64,000 bases of DNA from Fodinicurvata halophila (GTDB taxonomy: Bacteria; Pseudomonadota; Alphaproteobacteria; Kiloniellales; DSM-21159): NCBI RefSeq assembly GCF_042651425.1, contig NZ_JBHSCW010000010.1, positions 124,001-188,000 of the forward strand, in the 5' to 3' direction. This document shows positions 8,377-16,884 of the stretch, in pieces (within the stretch, counting starts at the first letter, position 1; every line of letters starts with the position of its first letter). The notes under the pieces are model-generated. The model did no database searches. It was not told where the DNA came from and saw only the letters and a program-made list of their open reading frames with translations. The translations under genes were made by a program, and so were the position numbers.

Positions 8377-8514
8377 CTCGCTGCCGGCCGGCCCAGAAGA
8401 TTGACACTGCGCGGCGGCGGGCTATATCGTCCTGCTCCACAAGAAAACGGCGGTTGCCGGCTGGGGCGGGAAAACAGCCGCCGGGCGTACCGCGGGCACG
8501 AGAGGGGAAACGGG

Positions 8515-9372
8515 ATGGCGGACCCTGCGCTGAAGCAGGCCCTTCACAGCGGACAGATCGTCGTCGCACCGGGAGTCTATGACCTGATCTCGGCGCTGGT
8601 CGCCGACCGCATGGGCTTCCCCGCGCTCTACGTCACCGGCTATGGCACGGTCGCCTCCAGCCTGGGCCTGCCCGATGCGGGACTGGCCAGCTATCGCGAC
8701 ATGCTGGAGCGCATCAGCCAGATCGTGGCGCGCACCACAACGCCGGTCATCGCCGACGGCGACACGGGCTATGGCGGCCTGCTGAACGTGCGGCACACGG
8801 TGCAGGGCTACGAGGCCGCCGGCGTCAGCGCCATCCAGCTGGAGGACCAGGTCTTTCCCAAGAAATGCGGACATACGCCCAAACGCGAGGTCATCCCGGC
8901 CGACGAGATGGCGCAGAAGATCCGCGTCGCCCGGGACAGCCGGCGCAGCGACGACTTCCTGATCATCGCGCGTACGGACGCACGCACTGAACACGGCCTG
9001 GACGAGGCGCTGCGGCGCGGCGCGGCCTATGCCGAGGCCGGGGCCGACGTGATCTTCATCGAATCGCCCGAGAGCGAGGATGAGATGGCGCGCATCGCCC
9101 AGGCCATCGACCGGCCGCTGCTGGCCAACATGGTGCCGGGCGGGCGCACGCCGCTGCTGCCCGCCGAGCGGCTGCAGGACATGGGCTTCGCGCTGGCCAT
9201 CCATCCGGTCACCGGCCTGCTGGCCGCGACCCGGGCACTGGAACAGGTCTACGGCGACCTGAAGCAGCCGGGCGGCACCGGGGACGGCCGCGACCTCTAC
9301 AGCTTCGCCGAGTTCAACCGCCTGATCGGCTTCGAGGAGATCTGGGCGTTCGAGAAGGCATACGCCAAGTAA
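8515..9372 (+). CDS. Isocitrate lyase / PEP mutase family carbon-carbon lyase
   Basis: A 285-residue member of the PEP mutase/isocitrate lyase superfamily. The fold acts on small 2-hydroxy or 2-oxo acids (2-methylisocitrate, oxaloacetate, phosphonopyruvate). Visible landmarks are YVTGYGTVASS, the metal-binding DGDTGYGG, and the catalytic loop KKCGH (KRCGH in many relatives). Later IIARTDAR and FIESPES complete the barrel. ATG 8515 follows GAGAGGGG and avoids a non-conserved 38-residue extension. It lies upstream of a TRAP transporter on the same strand, which suggests the enzyme acts on the imported acid. The exact reaction cannot be told from sequence. Confidence 0.85.
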   Translation: MADPALKQALHSGQIVVAPGVYDLISALVADRMGFPALYVTGYGTVASSLGLPDAGLASYRDMLERISQIVARTTTPVIADGDTGYGGLLNVRHTVQGYEAAGVSAIQLEDQVFPKKCGHTPKREVIPADEMAQKIRVARDSRRSDDFLIIARTDARTEHGLDEALRRGAAYAEAGADVIFIESPESEDEMARIAQAIDRPLLANMVPGGRTPLLPAERLQDMGFALAIHPVTGLLAATRALEQVYGDLKQPGGTGDGRDLYSFAEFNRLIGFEEIWAFEKAYAK

Positions 9373-9379
9373 TTCGTGC

Positions 9380-9393
9380 GCGTACGCGTACGC
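9380..9393. promoter_or_regulatory. 14-bp palindrome before the TRAP operon
   Basis: GCGTACGCGTACGC is a perfect palindrome located 8 nt after the lyase stop and 137 nt before dctM. It is a plausible operator, but no regulator gene is adjacent. Confidence 0.35.
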
Positions 9394-9530
9394 AAGAGGA
9401 AGAGATTACAGAGCCCGCCAAAGAGGCTTTCACAGGGAGGATACCACGTGCCGCAGAGCGATGAGAGGGCCCGTCCCCCCATCTGCCGCCACGCCGCAGG
9501 CCCAGGCGGGCCGGCGAAGGACGGACGGTC

Positions 9531-10829
9531 ATGATCGAACCGGTCATCGTCGTCATCGTCCTGCTGGCGCTGATCGCCATCGGGGCGCCGATCTTCCTGG
9601 CCCTGGGGGCGGCCGGGCTGGCCGGGCTCTACATGGCGCGCGGCTCCATGGCCTTCTTCTTCGGTCCCACCTCGATCTTCGGGCAGCTCAATTCCTTCGA
9701 GCTGATCGCCCTGCCGCTGTTCATCCTGATGGGCAGCTTTCTGTCGGTGACGCCGGTGGGACGCAACCTGTTCCATGCCGTGGTGGTGTGGCTGAACTGG
9801 CTGCGCGGCAGCCTGGCGATCTCCACCGTCGGGGCCTCGGCCCTGTTCGGCGCGGTCAGCGGCGTGTCGATTGCCGGTGTGGCGGCGGTGGGCTCCATCG
9901 CCATACCGCAGATGCTGGAGCGCGGCTACAGCCGGCGGCTGGCGGCCGGCTCGGTGGCCAGTGCCGGGGCGCTGGCCATGCTGATCCCGCCCAGCGTGCC
10001 GCTGATCATCTATGGCGCGGTTTCCAGCGTGTCGGTGGCCGACCTGTTCATCGGCGGCCTGATCCCGGGGCTGGCGCTGGCCTTCGCGCTGGGCCTGTAT
10101 ATCTACATCCGCGTGCGCATCTTCCCCGAGGAGGCGCCGGCGCAGGAGACCAGCCGCATCACCTGGGGCCAGCGGCTGCGCGCGCTGGCCGGTATCTGGC
10201 ACGCGGCCCTGCTGGTCGTGGTCGTGCTGGGCACGATCTATTCCGGCATCGCCACGCCCAGCGAGGCGGCGGCCTTCGGCGCCCTGGGCGCCTTCGTCAT
10301 CGCCGGCGGCATCTTCCGGGTGCTGGACCGCGCGACCCTGCTGCGCGTCCTGGGGCAGACGGCGCGGGTGTCGGGCGCCATCCTGCTGATCATCGGCTGC
10401 GCGCGCATCTTCGGCGACTACCTGAATCTGGTGCGGGTGCCGGACACGATCACCAGTCTGCTGATCGCCACGGAACTGCCGCCGGTGGCGATCCTGCTGC
10501 TGGTCATGCTGGCCATGGTCGGCCTGGGCATGCTGGTGGACGCGGTCTCGCTGATCGTGGTGACGGTGCCCATCCTGCTGCCGGTGGTGACCGCGCTGGG
10601 CTATGACCCGCTGTGGTTCGGCATCATCCTGGTGATGAACCTGGAAATCGCGGTGGTGACGCCGCCCGTGGGGCTGAATCTCTATGCCCTGAAAGGCGTC
10701 GCGCCCATGCTGAGGATCGAGGAGATCATCCGCAGCGTCCTGCCCTTCGTGGGCATACAGCTGCTGACCCTGATCGTCTTCGTCCTGTTCCCCGGGCTGG
10801 CCCTGTGGCTGCCCAACCTGCTTGGATGA
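9531..10829 (+). CDS. dctM: TRAP transporter large permease (DctM family)
   Basis: The 432-residue transmembrane channel subunit of a sodium-driven TRAP transporter. It starts IEPVIVVIVLLALIAIG and runs through about twelve hydrophobic helices; AVSGVSIAGVAAVGS and PPSVPLIIYGA are typical family signatures. A GAAGGACG ribosome site precedes the ATG. The operon order is M-P-Q, unlike the common P-Q-M. The lyase upstream and the solute receptor 35 nt downstream indicate uptake of an organic acid; the substrate is not determined. Confidence 0.93.
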   Translation: MIEPVIVVIVLLALIAIGAPIFLALGAAGLAGLYMARGSMAFFFGPTSIFGQLNSFELIALPLFILMGSFLSVTPVGRNLFHAVVVWLNWLRGSLAISTVGASALFGAVSGVSIAGVAAVGSIAIPQMLERGYSRRLAAGSVASAGALAMLIPPSVPLIIYGAVSSVSVADLFIGGLIPGLALAFALGLYIYIRVRIFPEEAPAQETSRITWGQRLRALAGIWHAALLVVVVLGTIYSGIATPSEAAAFGALGAFVIAGGIFRVLDRATLLRVLGQTARVSGAILLIIGCARIFGDYLNLVRVPDTITSLLIATELPPVAILLLVMLAMVGLGMLVDAVSLIVVTVPILLPVVTALGYDPLWFGIILVMNLEIAVVTPPVGLNLYALKGVAPMLRIEEIIRSVLPFVGIQLLTLIVFVLFPGLALWLPNLLG

Positions 10830-10864
10830 CAGGCAACAGACCCTTGATGAGGGAGGAGAAGAAA

Positions 10865-11902
10865 ATGATCGATCGCAGAAAGTTCCTGACCTACAGCGGC
10901 GCGCTGGCCGCCGGATCCACGCTGGGCCTGCCGCTCAGCCGGGCGCGCGCCGCCGAGACCGTCACCGGCGTGACCTACCTGCCGCCGTCCTACAAGGCGC
11001 TGACGGCCGGTTCGGCCGGCTTCGTCGAGCAGCTGGAAAAGAACCACTCGGACGTGGTGGATATCGACTTCCACGATTCCGGGCGCCTGCTGTCCGCCGA
11101 CGAGCAGCTGCCCGCGCTGCGCGCCGGCAACATCGACTTCATGTTCCACACCACTTCCTACGTCACCCGCTCGCTGCCCATCCTGGGCGTGCTAGGTCTG
11201 CCGGGCGTGGTGAACGCGCTCTATGAGAATCCGGACCGCCTGAAGCGCGGCTCGCCGCTGTTCGAGCTGATCAACGAGCAGCTGGAGAGCGAGCATGGCC
11301 TCTACATGCTGAGCGTGGGCGGCAACATCCTGCAGCCCGAGTACATCTGGAGCACCGAGTCCGATCCGGTGCGCAACCTGGACGACCTGGACGGCAAGAA
11401 GGTGCGCGTGGTGGGCTATGAAGCCACCGGTGCCATCGAGGCCTTCGGCGGGGCCTCGGTGCGCATCCCCTCGTCCGAGCTGTACCTCGCGCTGCAGCGC
11501 GGCACCGTGGACGCGGCGGTGTGCAACATCTCCACCGTGGTGGGCCGCAGCCTGCAGGAGCAGGTGACCCAGGTGCTGCGCGTGCCGGTCACGGCCTTCG
11601 GCATCGGCATCTTCGTGACCACCGAGCACTGGGCGCAGATGCCCGACGACGTCAAGGAGGCCATGACCTCGGCGGCCGAGTGGTTCGACGAGAACAGTGC
11701 CCGCATGGCCAACGAGGATTACTACGGTGACGAGTACTGGCCGATGATGGACGAGGCCGGCGTCGAGGTGATCGAACCGGATCAGGAGACGCTGGACCGC
11801 TTCGCCGAGGTCAGCACCGAGGTGCGTAACGAGTGGGTCGGCGAGGTCGGCCAGGAGGTCGGCGAACGCGCCATCGCGCTGGCCGAGGGCGAGGACGCCT
11901 GA
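10865..11902 (+). CDS. dctP: TRAP transporter periplasmic solute receptor (DctP family)
   Basis: 345 residues. It has a twin-arginine type leader (IDRRKFLTYSGALAAGS) with a likely cut after ARAAE. The mature protein has the TRAP receptor core, including LDGKKVRVVG and the carboxylate-binding arginine region that follows. GGGAGGAGAAG precedes ATG 10865. Between dctM and dctQ in the operon, it should bind the acid in the periplasm and hand it to DctQM. Confidence 0.92.
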   Translation: MIDRRKFLTYSGALAAGSTLGLPLSRARAAETVTGVTYLPPSYKALTAGSAGFVEQLEKNHSDVVDIDFHDSGRLLSADEQLPALRAGNIDFMFHTTSYVTRSLPILGVLGLPGVVNALYENPDRLKRGSPLFELINEQLESEHGLYMLSVGGNILQPEYIWSTESDPVRNLDDLDGKKVRVVGYEATGAIEAFGGASVRIPSSELYLALQRGTVDAAVCNISTVVGRSLQEQVTQVLRVPVTAFGIGIFVTTEHWAQMPDDVKEAMTSAAEWFDENSARMANEDYYGDEYWPMMDEAGVEVIEPDQETLDRFAEVSTEVRNEWVGEVGQEVGERAIALAEGEDA

Positions 11903-11940
11903 GGCCGCTGCAGGGACCAAGGCAGGAAGGAGGCTCGATC

Positions 11941-12498
11941 ATGCTGTCTGGCGGGGTGCGTGTCCTGGAGGGGCTGTCCCGGTGGCTGCAGCGCAGCGGC
12001 CAGGTGGTGCTCGCCTTCATGGCGCTGACCATCTTCTATGACGCCATGATGCGCTATCTCTTCACGGCGCCCACCACCTGGAGCCTGGAGATCAACTCCT
12101 TCCTGCTGGTCTATCTGGCCATCATCCCGGCGGCCGATACCCTGCGCCGGGGCGAGCAGATCTCGATCTCGCTGCTGCCCGACAAGCTGCCGCCGCGCGG
12201 GCGCGCCGCGCTGTTCGTGGTGATCAGCATTGTCGGCGTGGCCTTCTCGGCCATCCTGGCGTGGCGCGGCTTCCTGCTGGCGCAGGATGCCTGGCTGCAC
12301 GAAGAGCGCGTGTCCAGCGTGTTCGGCACGCCCATGGTCTTTCCCTATTCCATCCTGCCCATCGGCTTCGGCGTGCTGGCGGCCCAGTTCGTCATCGACG
12401 GCCTGCGGGCGCTGGGCGTGGCCGGCGGCTGGCTGCCGCCCGAACGCCTGCAGCCGGGCAAGGCCGAGACGGAGGACAGCCAGAGAGTCGAGCTCTAG
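11941..12498 (+). CDS. dctQ: TRAP transporter small permease (DctQ family)
   Basis: 185 residues with four transmembrane helices. LFTAPTTWSLEINSFLLVY is the recognisable DctQ region, including the conserved W-x-x-E. AGGAAGGAGG lies before ATG 11941; an upstream in-frame extension is arginine-rich and not conserved. It is the last gene of the lyase-dctM-dctP-dctQ run. Confidence 0.92.
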   Translation: MLSGGVRVLEGLSRWLQRSGQVVLAFMALTIFYDAMMRYLFTAPTTWSLEINSFLLVYLAIIPAADTLRRGEQISISLLPDKLPPRGRAALFVVISIVGVAFSAILAWRGFLLAQDAWLHEERVSSVFGTPMVFPYSILPIGFGVLAAQFVIDGLRALGVAGGWLPPERLQPGKAETEDSQRVEL

Positions 12499-12762
12499 CC
12501 GCCAACCGGGCGCCCCGCCCTGACTTCCCGGCGAAAGGTTCGGGGGTGGAGATTGGCGTTCTCTTTCATTATTAGAGAAAACTGCGGATATACATGGTTT
12601 TCACGCGGAATTCACGTTTGCGTGACTGAATTCGTGTTTGCAATAACGAAATATCGATCAGAGGTGATTGGACCATAACTTCAGATCTTCATACCTTTTG
12701 TCTTGAGAAGACGGCATCGAACCGGAGCCGTCATAGACAGCCAAGACGAAAGGAGATCCATC
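12499..12762. promoter_or_regulatory. Intergenic region with a 14-nt direct repeat
   Basis: GAATTCACGTTTGC (12608-12621) and GAATTCGTGTTTGC (12628-12641) are direct repeats with 20-nt spacing, two turns of the helix, about 120 nt before the secreted-protein gene. They may be activator or repressor sites. Nothing else is recognised. Confidence 0.4.
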
Positions 12763-13143
12763 ATGTTCAAGCACACGACCACCGTTCTCGGTTTCACTCT
12801 CGCCACCCTGCTGGCCGGACCAGCCCTGGCCCAGAACAATCCCAGCATCGAGGGCTATGACGGCGGCAACGTGCAGGCCGAAACCGCCTTGCACACCGTC
12901 GAGAGCACGCCCTTGGAGGCCAGCTATACTGCGGGTCGCCTCGCCGCCAATCCCAGCCTGGAAGGCTACAGCGGCGGCGAGTTGCCGAGCGGCAAGCCGC
13001 AGTTCGCGACGGCCAGCGAACCGCGTACCCAGTTCGCCGACAACCCTGCCGGGATCCGGGACGACAGCCCGCGCAGCGCTGTCGAGGCGAACGCCGACGG
13101 CTTTACCTGGAACACGGAGCAGCTGAGCACCTACGGGCGCTGA
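12763..13143 (+). CDS. Small secreted protein with NPSxEGYxGG repeats
   Basis: 126 residues. A signal peptide (FKHTTTVLGFTLATLLAG to ALAQ) leads to a mature protein of about 100 residues. NPSIEGYDGG and NPSLEGYSGG form two repeats about 43 residues apart, and a third, weaker DNPAGIRDD element follows. I do not recognise a family. AAAGGAG precedes ATG 12763, and a strong terminator follows, so it is a single-gene unit. Expected to be periplasmic or secreted. Confidence 0.75.
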   Translation: MFKHTTTVLGFTLATLLAGPALAQNNPSIEGYDGGNVQAETALHTVESTPLEASYTAGRLAANPSLEGYSGGELPSGKPQFATASEPRTQFADNPAGIRDDSPRSAVEANADGFTWNTEQLSTYGR

Positions 13144-13190
13144 TTGCGCCAACCCCGGAAAGCCTCCCATCCTCCCCGTTGCCCTTACCT

Positions 13191-13224
13191 GCCGCGTCAG
13201 GTCCCCGGACCTGGCGCGGCTTTT
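13191..13224 (+). terminator. Intrinsic terminator of the small secreted protein gene
   Basis: A 14-bp stem (GCCGCGtCAGGTCC with GGACCTGgCGCGGC, one mismatch) and a 2-nt tip are followed by TTTTCTG, 47 nt after the stop. Confidence 0.8.
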
Positions 13225-13306
13225 CTGTCGTCGTCCATCCAGGCAGCCTGTTGCCGCAAAGTGTCCACAGGCTCCGGGGCTGACGCGTAGCTGTGCTTTA
13301 TCCCTC

Positions 13307-13633
13307 TCAGGCCTGGCGCGGGCCGAAGAGGATGATGGTGGCGCCGAGGATGCAGGTGGCCGCCCCGATCACGTCCCAGCGGTCGGGCCGCGCGCCCTCG
13401 ATCGCCCACATCCAGGCCAGGGAGGAGAGGATGTAGACGCCGCCATAGGCGGCGTAGGCGCGGCCGGCGAAGTCGGCGTCGATGCGGGTGAGCGCCCAGG
13501 CGAAGAGCGCCAGACAGGCCATGCCGGGGATCAGCCACAGCGCCGACTTGTCCAGGCGCAGCCAGGCCCAGAAGGCGAAGCAGCCGGCGATCTCGGCGAA
13601 GGCGGCCAGGATATAGGTGGGAAGGACCCACAT
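13307..13633 (-). CDS. ynfA: YnfA/UPF0060 family membrane protein
   Basis: 108 residues in four transmembrane helices, related to small multidrug-resistance-type transporters. Typical signatures are AEIAGCFAFWAWLR and GRAYAAYGGVYI. The start MWVLPTYILAAFAE (13633) matches the family. It lies 16 nt after the oxidoreductase stop on the same strand, so the two probably share a transcript. Confidence 0.9.
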   Translation of the reverse strand: MWVLPTYILAAFAEIAGCFAFWAWLRLDKSALWLIPGMACLALFAWALTRIDADFAGRAYAAYGGVYILSSLAWMWAIEGARPDRWDVIGAATCILGATIILFGPRQA

Positions 13634-13649
13634 AACTCGTGCTCCTGCC

Positions 13650-14645
<996 letters not shown>

Positions 14646-14763
14646 GGGCATCCGCTGTGTCGGAAGTGTAAGGAGTCGGTCCCTGCAGTTTGGCATGGCC
14701 CGTCGATGAAACAATGGCTGCTGGCGGGGGCGGGGTGCGCCCGGTCTTTCCGCCTGTGCCAAG

Positions 14764-15205
14764 ACGCTTCGAGGGCCCCTGCAGGGCCACCTCAGCGTGA
14801 GGCTGGTTTTTTGTTTTATATCAGAACCTTAAGCCTATCCTCATTCCGAGGTGGTGTACGCAGTACGCCCTCGAAGAATGCCGGCACCGGCGGTGCCTTT
14901 GGTATGAGCCCAGTCCAACCGCCTGTTCCGGGCCGCTTCGAGGCTCGCTACGCTCGCACCTCAGCGTGAGGGGTGTTTTGTGTTTATTTTCAGTTAGTTA
15001 AAACTGGCCTCATGTTGAGGCGGGCCGCTTAAGCGGCCCCTCGAAACATGTCGGCACGGACGGTGCCGTTGGAATGGGCCCGGTCTTTCCGCTTCTGCCG
15101 GGCTGCTTCGAGGCTCGGCCTGTCGGCCGAGCGCCTCAGCATGAGGGTGTATTTTTGTTTATTCTCAATCAATTATGATCCCTCAAAGAATGCCGGCACG
15201 GACGG
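14764..15205. repeat. Hairpin repeat array 1 (five hairpins and a remnant)
   Basis: Copies lie at 14764-14798, 14842-14880, 14934-14966, 15011-15050 and 15104-15141, with a decayed end near 15180. Each has outer arms around a GAGG/CCTC pair and a tip region. Arms are ACGCT/AGCGT, CATTC/GAATG, CGCT/AGCG, CATGTT/AACATG and TGCT/AGCA. Tip stems are GGCCC/GGGCC, GGTGTAC/GTACGCC, GGGCCGCTT/AAGCGGCCC and GCTCGGCC/GGCCGAGC; the third copy instead has a short non-paired tip. Neighbouring hairpins alternate in orientation. The spacer between partners resembles GGTGCC...TTGG...TGAG, and a T-run with GTTTAT follows some copies. Confidence 0.85.
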
Positions 15206-15343
15206 TGCCGTTGGTGTTACTGCAGGGACACCAGGAAGAGAAGGAGGTACCTCTCAGAAGCCAGTAGACAGCGGCTGCGGTTGGTGTATAGCAAGGATTT
15301 TCATGCGGCCCGCGTCATGAGGCCGTTCTCGTTGGAGGAGTCG

Positions 15344-15745
15344 ATGCCTTTCATTTCGTTGCTGTACTTCCGCACCGCGGTGGTTTTCCTGCTGGTGGGG
15401 ATCGTCATGGGGCTGCACATGGCGGCCACGCATGATCACAGCACCCTGGCCGCCCATGCCCACGTCAACCTGCTGGGCTGGGTGACGCCGGCGCTGTTCG
15501 CCGGTTACTTCGCGCTGAACCCGGCGCAGGCCGAGCGATGGCTGGCGAAGCTGCAGTACGCTGTCTACGTTTCCGGCGTGGCGCTGATGGGGCCCATGCT
15601 CTACCTGATGCTGCGCGGCCGGCCGGAGCTGGAGCCCGTGGTGGTCTTCAGCTCTCTGCTGGTCTTCGCCGGCGCCATTCTCTTCGCCGTGATCGCCTTC
15701 ACCAGTCCGGCGCGCGTGGCGCTGCCGCGGGTGGCTGCCGAGTAG
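15344..15745 (+). CDS. Small heme-copper-oxidase-like membrane protein
   Basis: 133 residues with four transmembrane helices. HAHVNLLGWVTPALFAGYF resembles the subunit I/NorB-like small proteins found near respiratory genes, but a heme-copper centre cannot be built from one such fragment. GGAGGAG precedes ATG 15344. It stands alone between repeat array 1 and a convergent gene. Function uncertain. Confidence 0.7.
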   Translation: MPFISLLYFRTAVVFLLVGIVMGLHMAATHDHSTLAAHAHVNLLGWVTPALFAGYFALNPAQAERWLAKLQYAVYVSGVALMGPMLYLMLRGRPELEPVVVFSSLLVFAGAILFAVIAFTSPARVALPRVAAE

Positions 15746-15753
15746 GCCGGGGC

Positions 15754-16884
15754 TCAGTTCCCGTCCTCGCCCCTGGTCAAGGGGTCGCCGTCCGCCAGCC
15801 AGTTGTCGAACAGGCGCTGTCGGAAGCTCTCGGTGCGCGCGTACCACTCGCTGTCCTCCCAGATCGCCGTGCCCAGGTGGTGCTCGGCAGTGGGCAGCTG
15901 GGCGGTGATCGGTGCCATGGTCTGCTCGTCCAGGCCGAGGCGGCGCATGGCCGAGCGCCGCGAGGGACCGTAGGGGATGTGGCGCACCTGCTCGGCCATA
16001 CGCTCGGGCTGGGTGGCGAAGGCGATGAACTGTTCCGCCAGCTCGGGCTGGTCGCTGCCGGCGGGAATGGCCCAGGCGTCGTAGTCGAGGATCTGGTGAT
16101 CCCAGATGATGGAGATCGGCACGCCCTCGGTGCGTCTTTCGTAGAAGCGACCGTTGAAGCCGCTGGCCATGGCGACCTCGCCCTCGGCCAGCAGCCGGGC
16201 CGGTTCGGCCGGATCGCTCCACCAGACGATCTCGTCGCGGATCTCCTCGAGGCGGCGGAAGGCCAGGTCCATGCCGCGCCGGGTGCTGAGCAGGTCGTAG
16301 AGCTGTGAGCGCGGCACGCCGTAGGACAGCAGGGCCCATTCCAGGATGGCGCCAGGCGACTTGCGCAGGGCGCGCTTGCCGGGGAAGCGCTCGATGTCGA
16401 AGAGAGCCTCGATGCCGGAGGGCTTCTCGCCGGGAAAGGCTCGCTCGTCGTAGGCCACCACCGTGGAGAAGACCAGCTGCACCACCGCGCAGGGCAAGAG
16501 CGCGCCGTCGATGAAGTCCTCGCGTGCCGGCGTGCCGTCGGGGGCGGGCGGCAGGATGTCCGGGTCGATGGGGCGCAGAAGGTCGTCCTGGCAGCCCTTG
16601 CGGGCGTCGGCCGAAACCAGGTCGATGACGTCCCACTCCGTCTCGCCGTCCTCCAGTTCGGCGCGCAGGTCCTCCAGGTTGCCCTCGTACTCCACGACCT
16701 CGACCTCGACCCCGGTCTCCTGCTCGAAGGGGTCGAAGTAGGCGATGCGCTGGCTTTCCTCGTAGACTCCGCCCCAGGAGACGACCGTCAGGGTGTCCGT
16801 CTCGCCGTCCTGGGCCGCGCCCGCAGCCGGCCAGAGCGCTCCGAGCAGGCAGGACAGCAGGGCGATACGCTCAGGCCGCTTCAT
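15754..16884 (-). CDS. Periplasmic solute-binding protein, polyamine/spermidine type
   Basis: 376 residues. A signal peptide (KRPERIALLSCLLG to AGAA) is followed by LTVVSWGGVYEESQRIAYF, the usual start of PotD/PotF-like receptors. IIWDHQILDYDAWAIP and RMAEQVRHIPYGPS are later family segments. No permease or ATPase gene is nearby, so it is an orphan receptor. It overlaps the upstream ClC gene by 14 nt and shares its transcript; its GAGGAAA ribosome site lies inside that gene. Confidence 0.88.
   Translation of the reverse strand: MKRPERIALLSCLLGALWPAAGAAQDGETDTLTVVSWGGVYEESQRIAYFDPFEQETGVEVEVVEYEGNLEDLRAELEDGETEWDVIDLVSADARKGCQDDLLRPIDPDILPPAPDGTPAREDFIDGALLPCAVVQLVFSTVVAYDERAFPGEKPSGIEALFDIERFPGKRALRKSPGAILEWALLSYGVPRSQLYDLLSTRRGMDLAFRRLEEIRDEIVWWSDPAEPARLLAEGEVAMASGFNGRFYERRTEGVPISIIWDHQILDYDAWAIPAGSDQPELAEQFIAFATQPERMAEQVRHIPYGPSRRSAMRRLGLDEQTMAPITAQLPTAEHHLGTAIWEDSEWYARTESFRQRLFDNWLADGDPLTRGEDGN

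Noticed and set aside
8401..8514. 38-residue N-terminal extension of the lyase
   Set aside because: It is arginine/glycine-rich and unlike the family; ATG 8515 has a good ribosome site.
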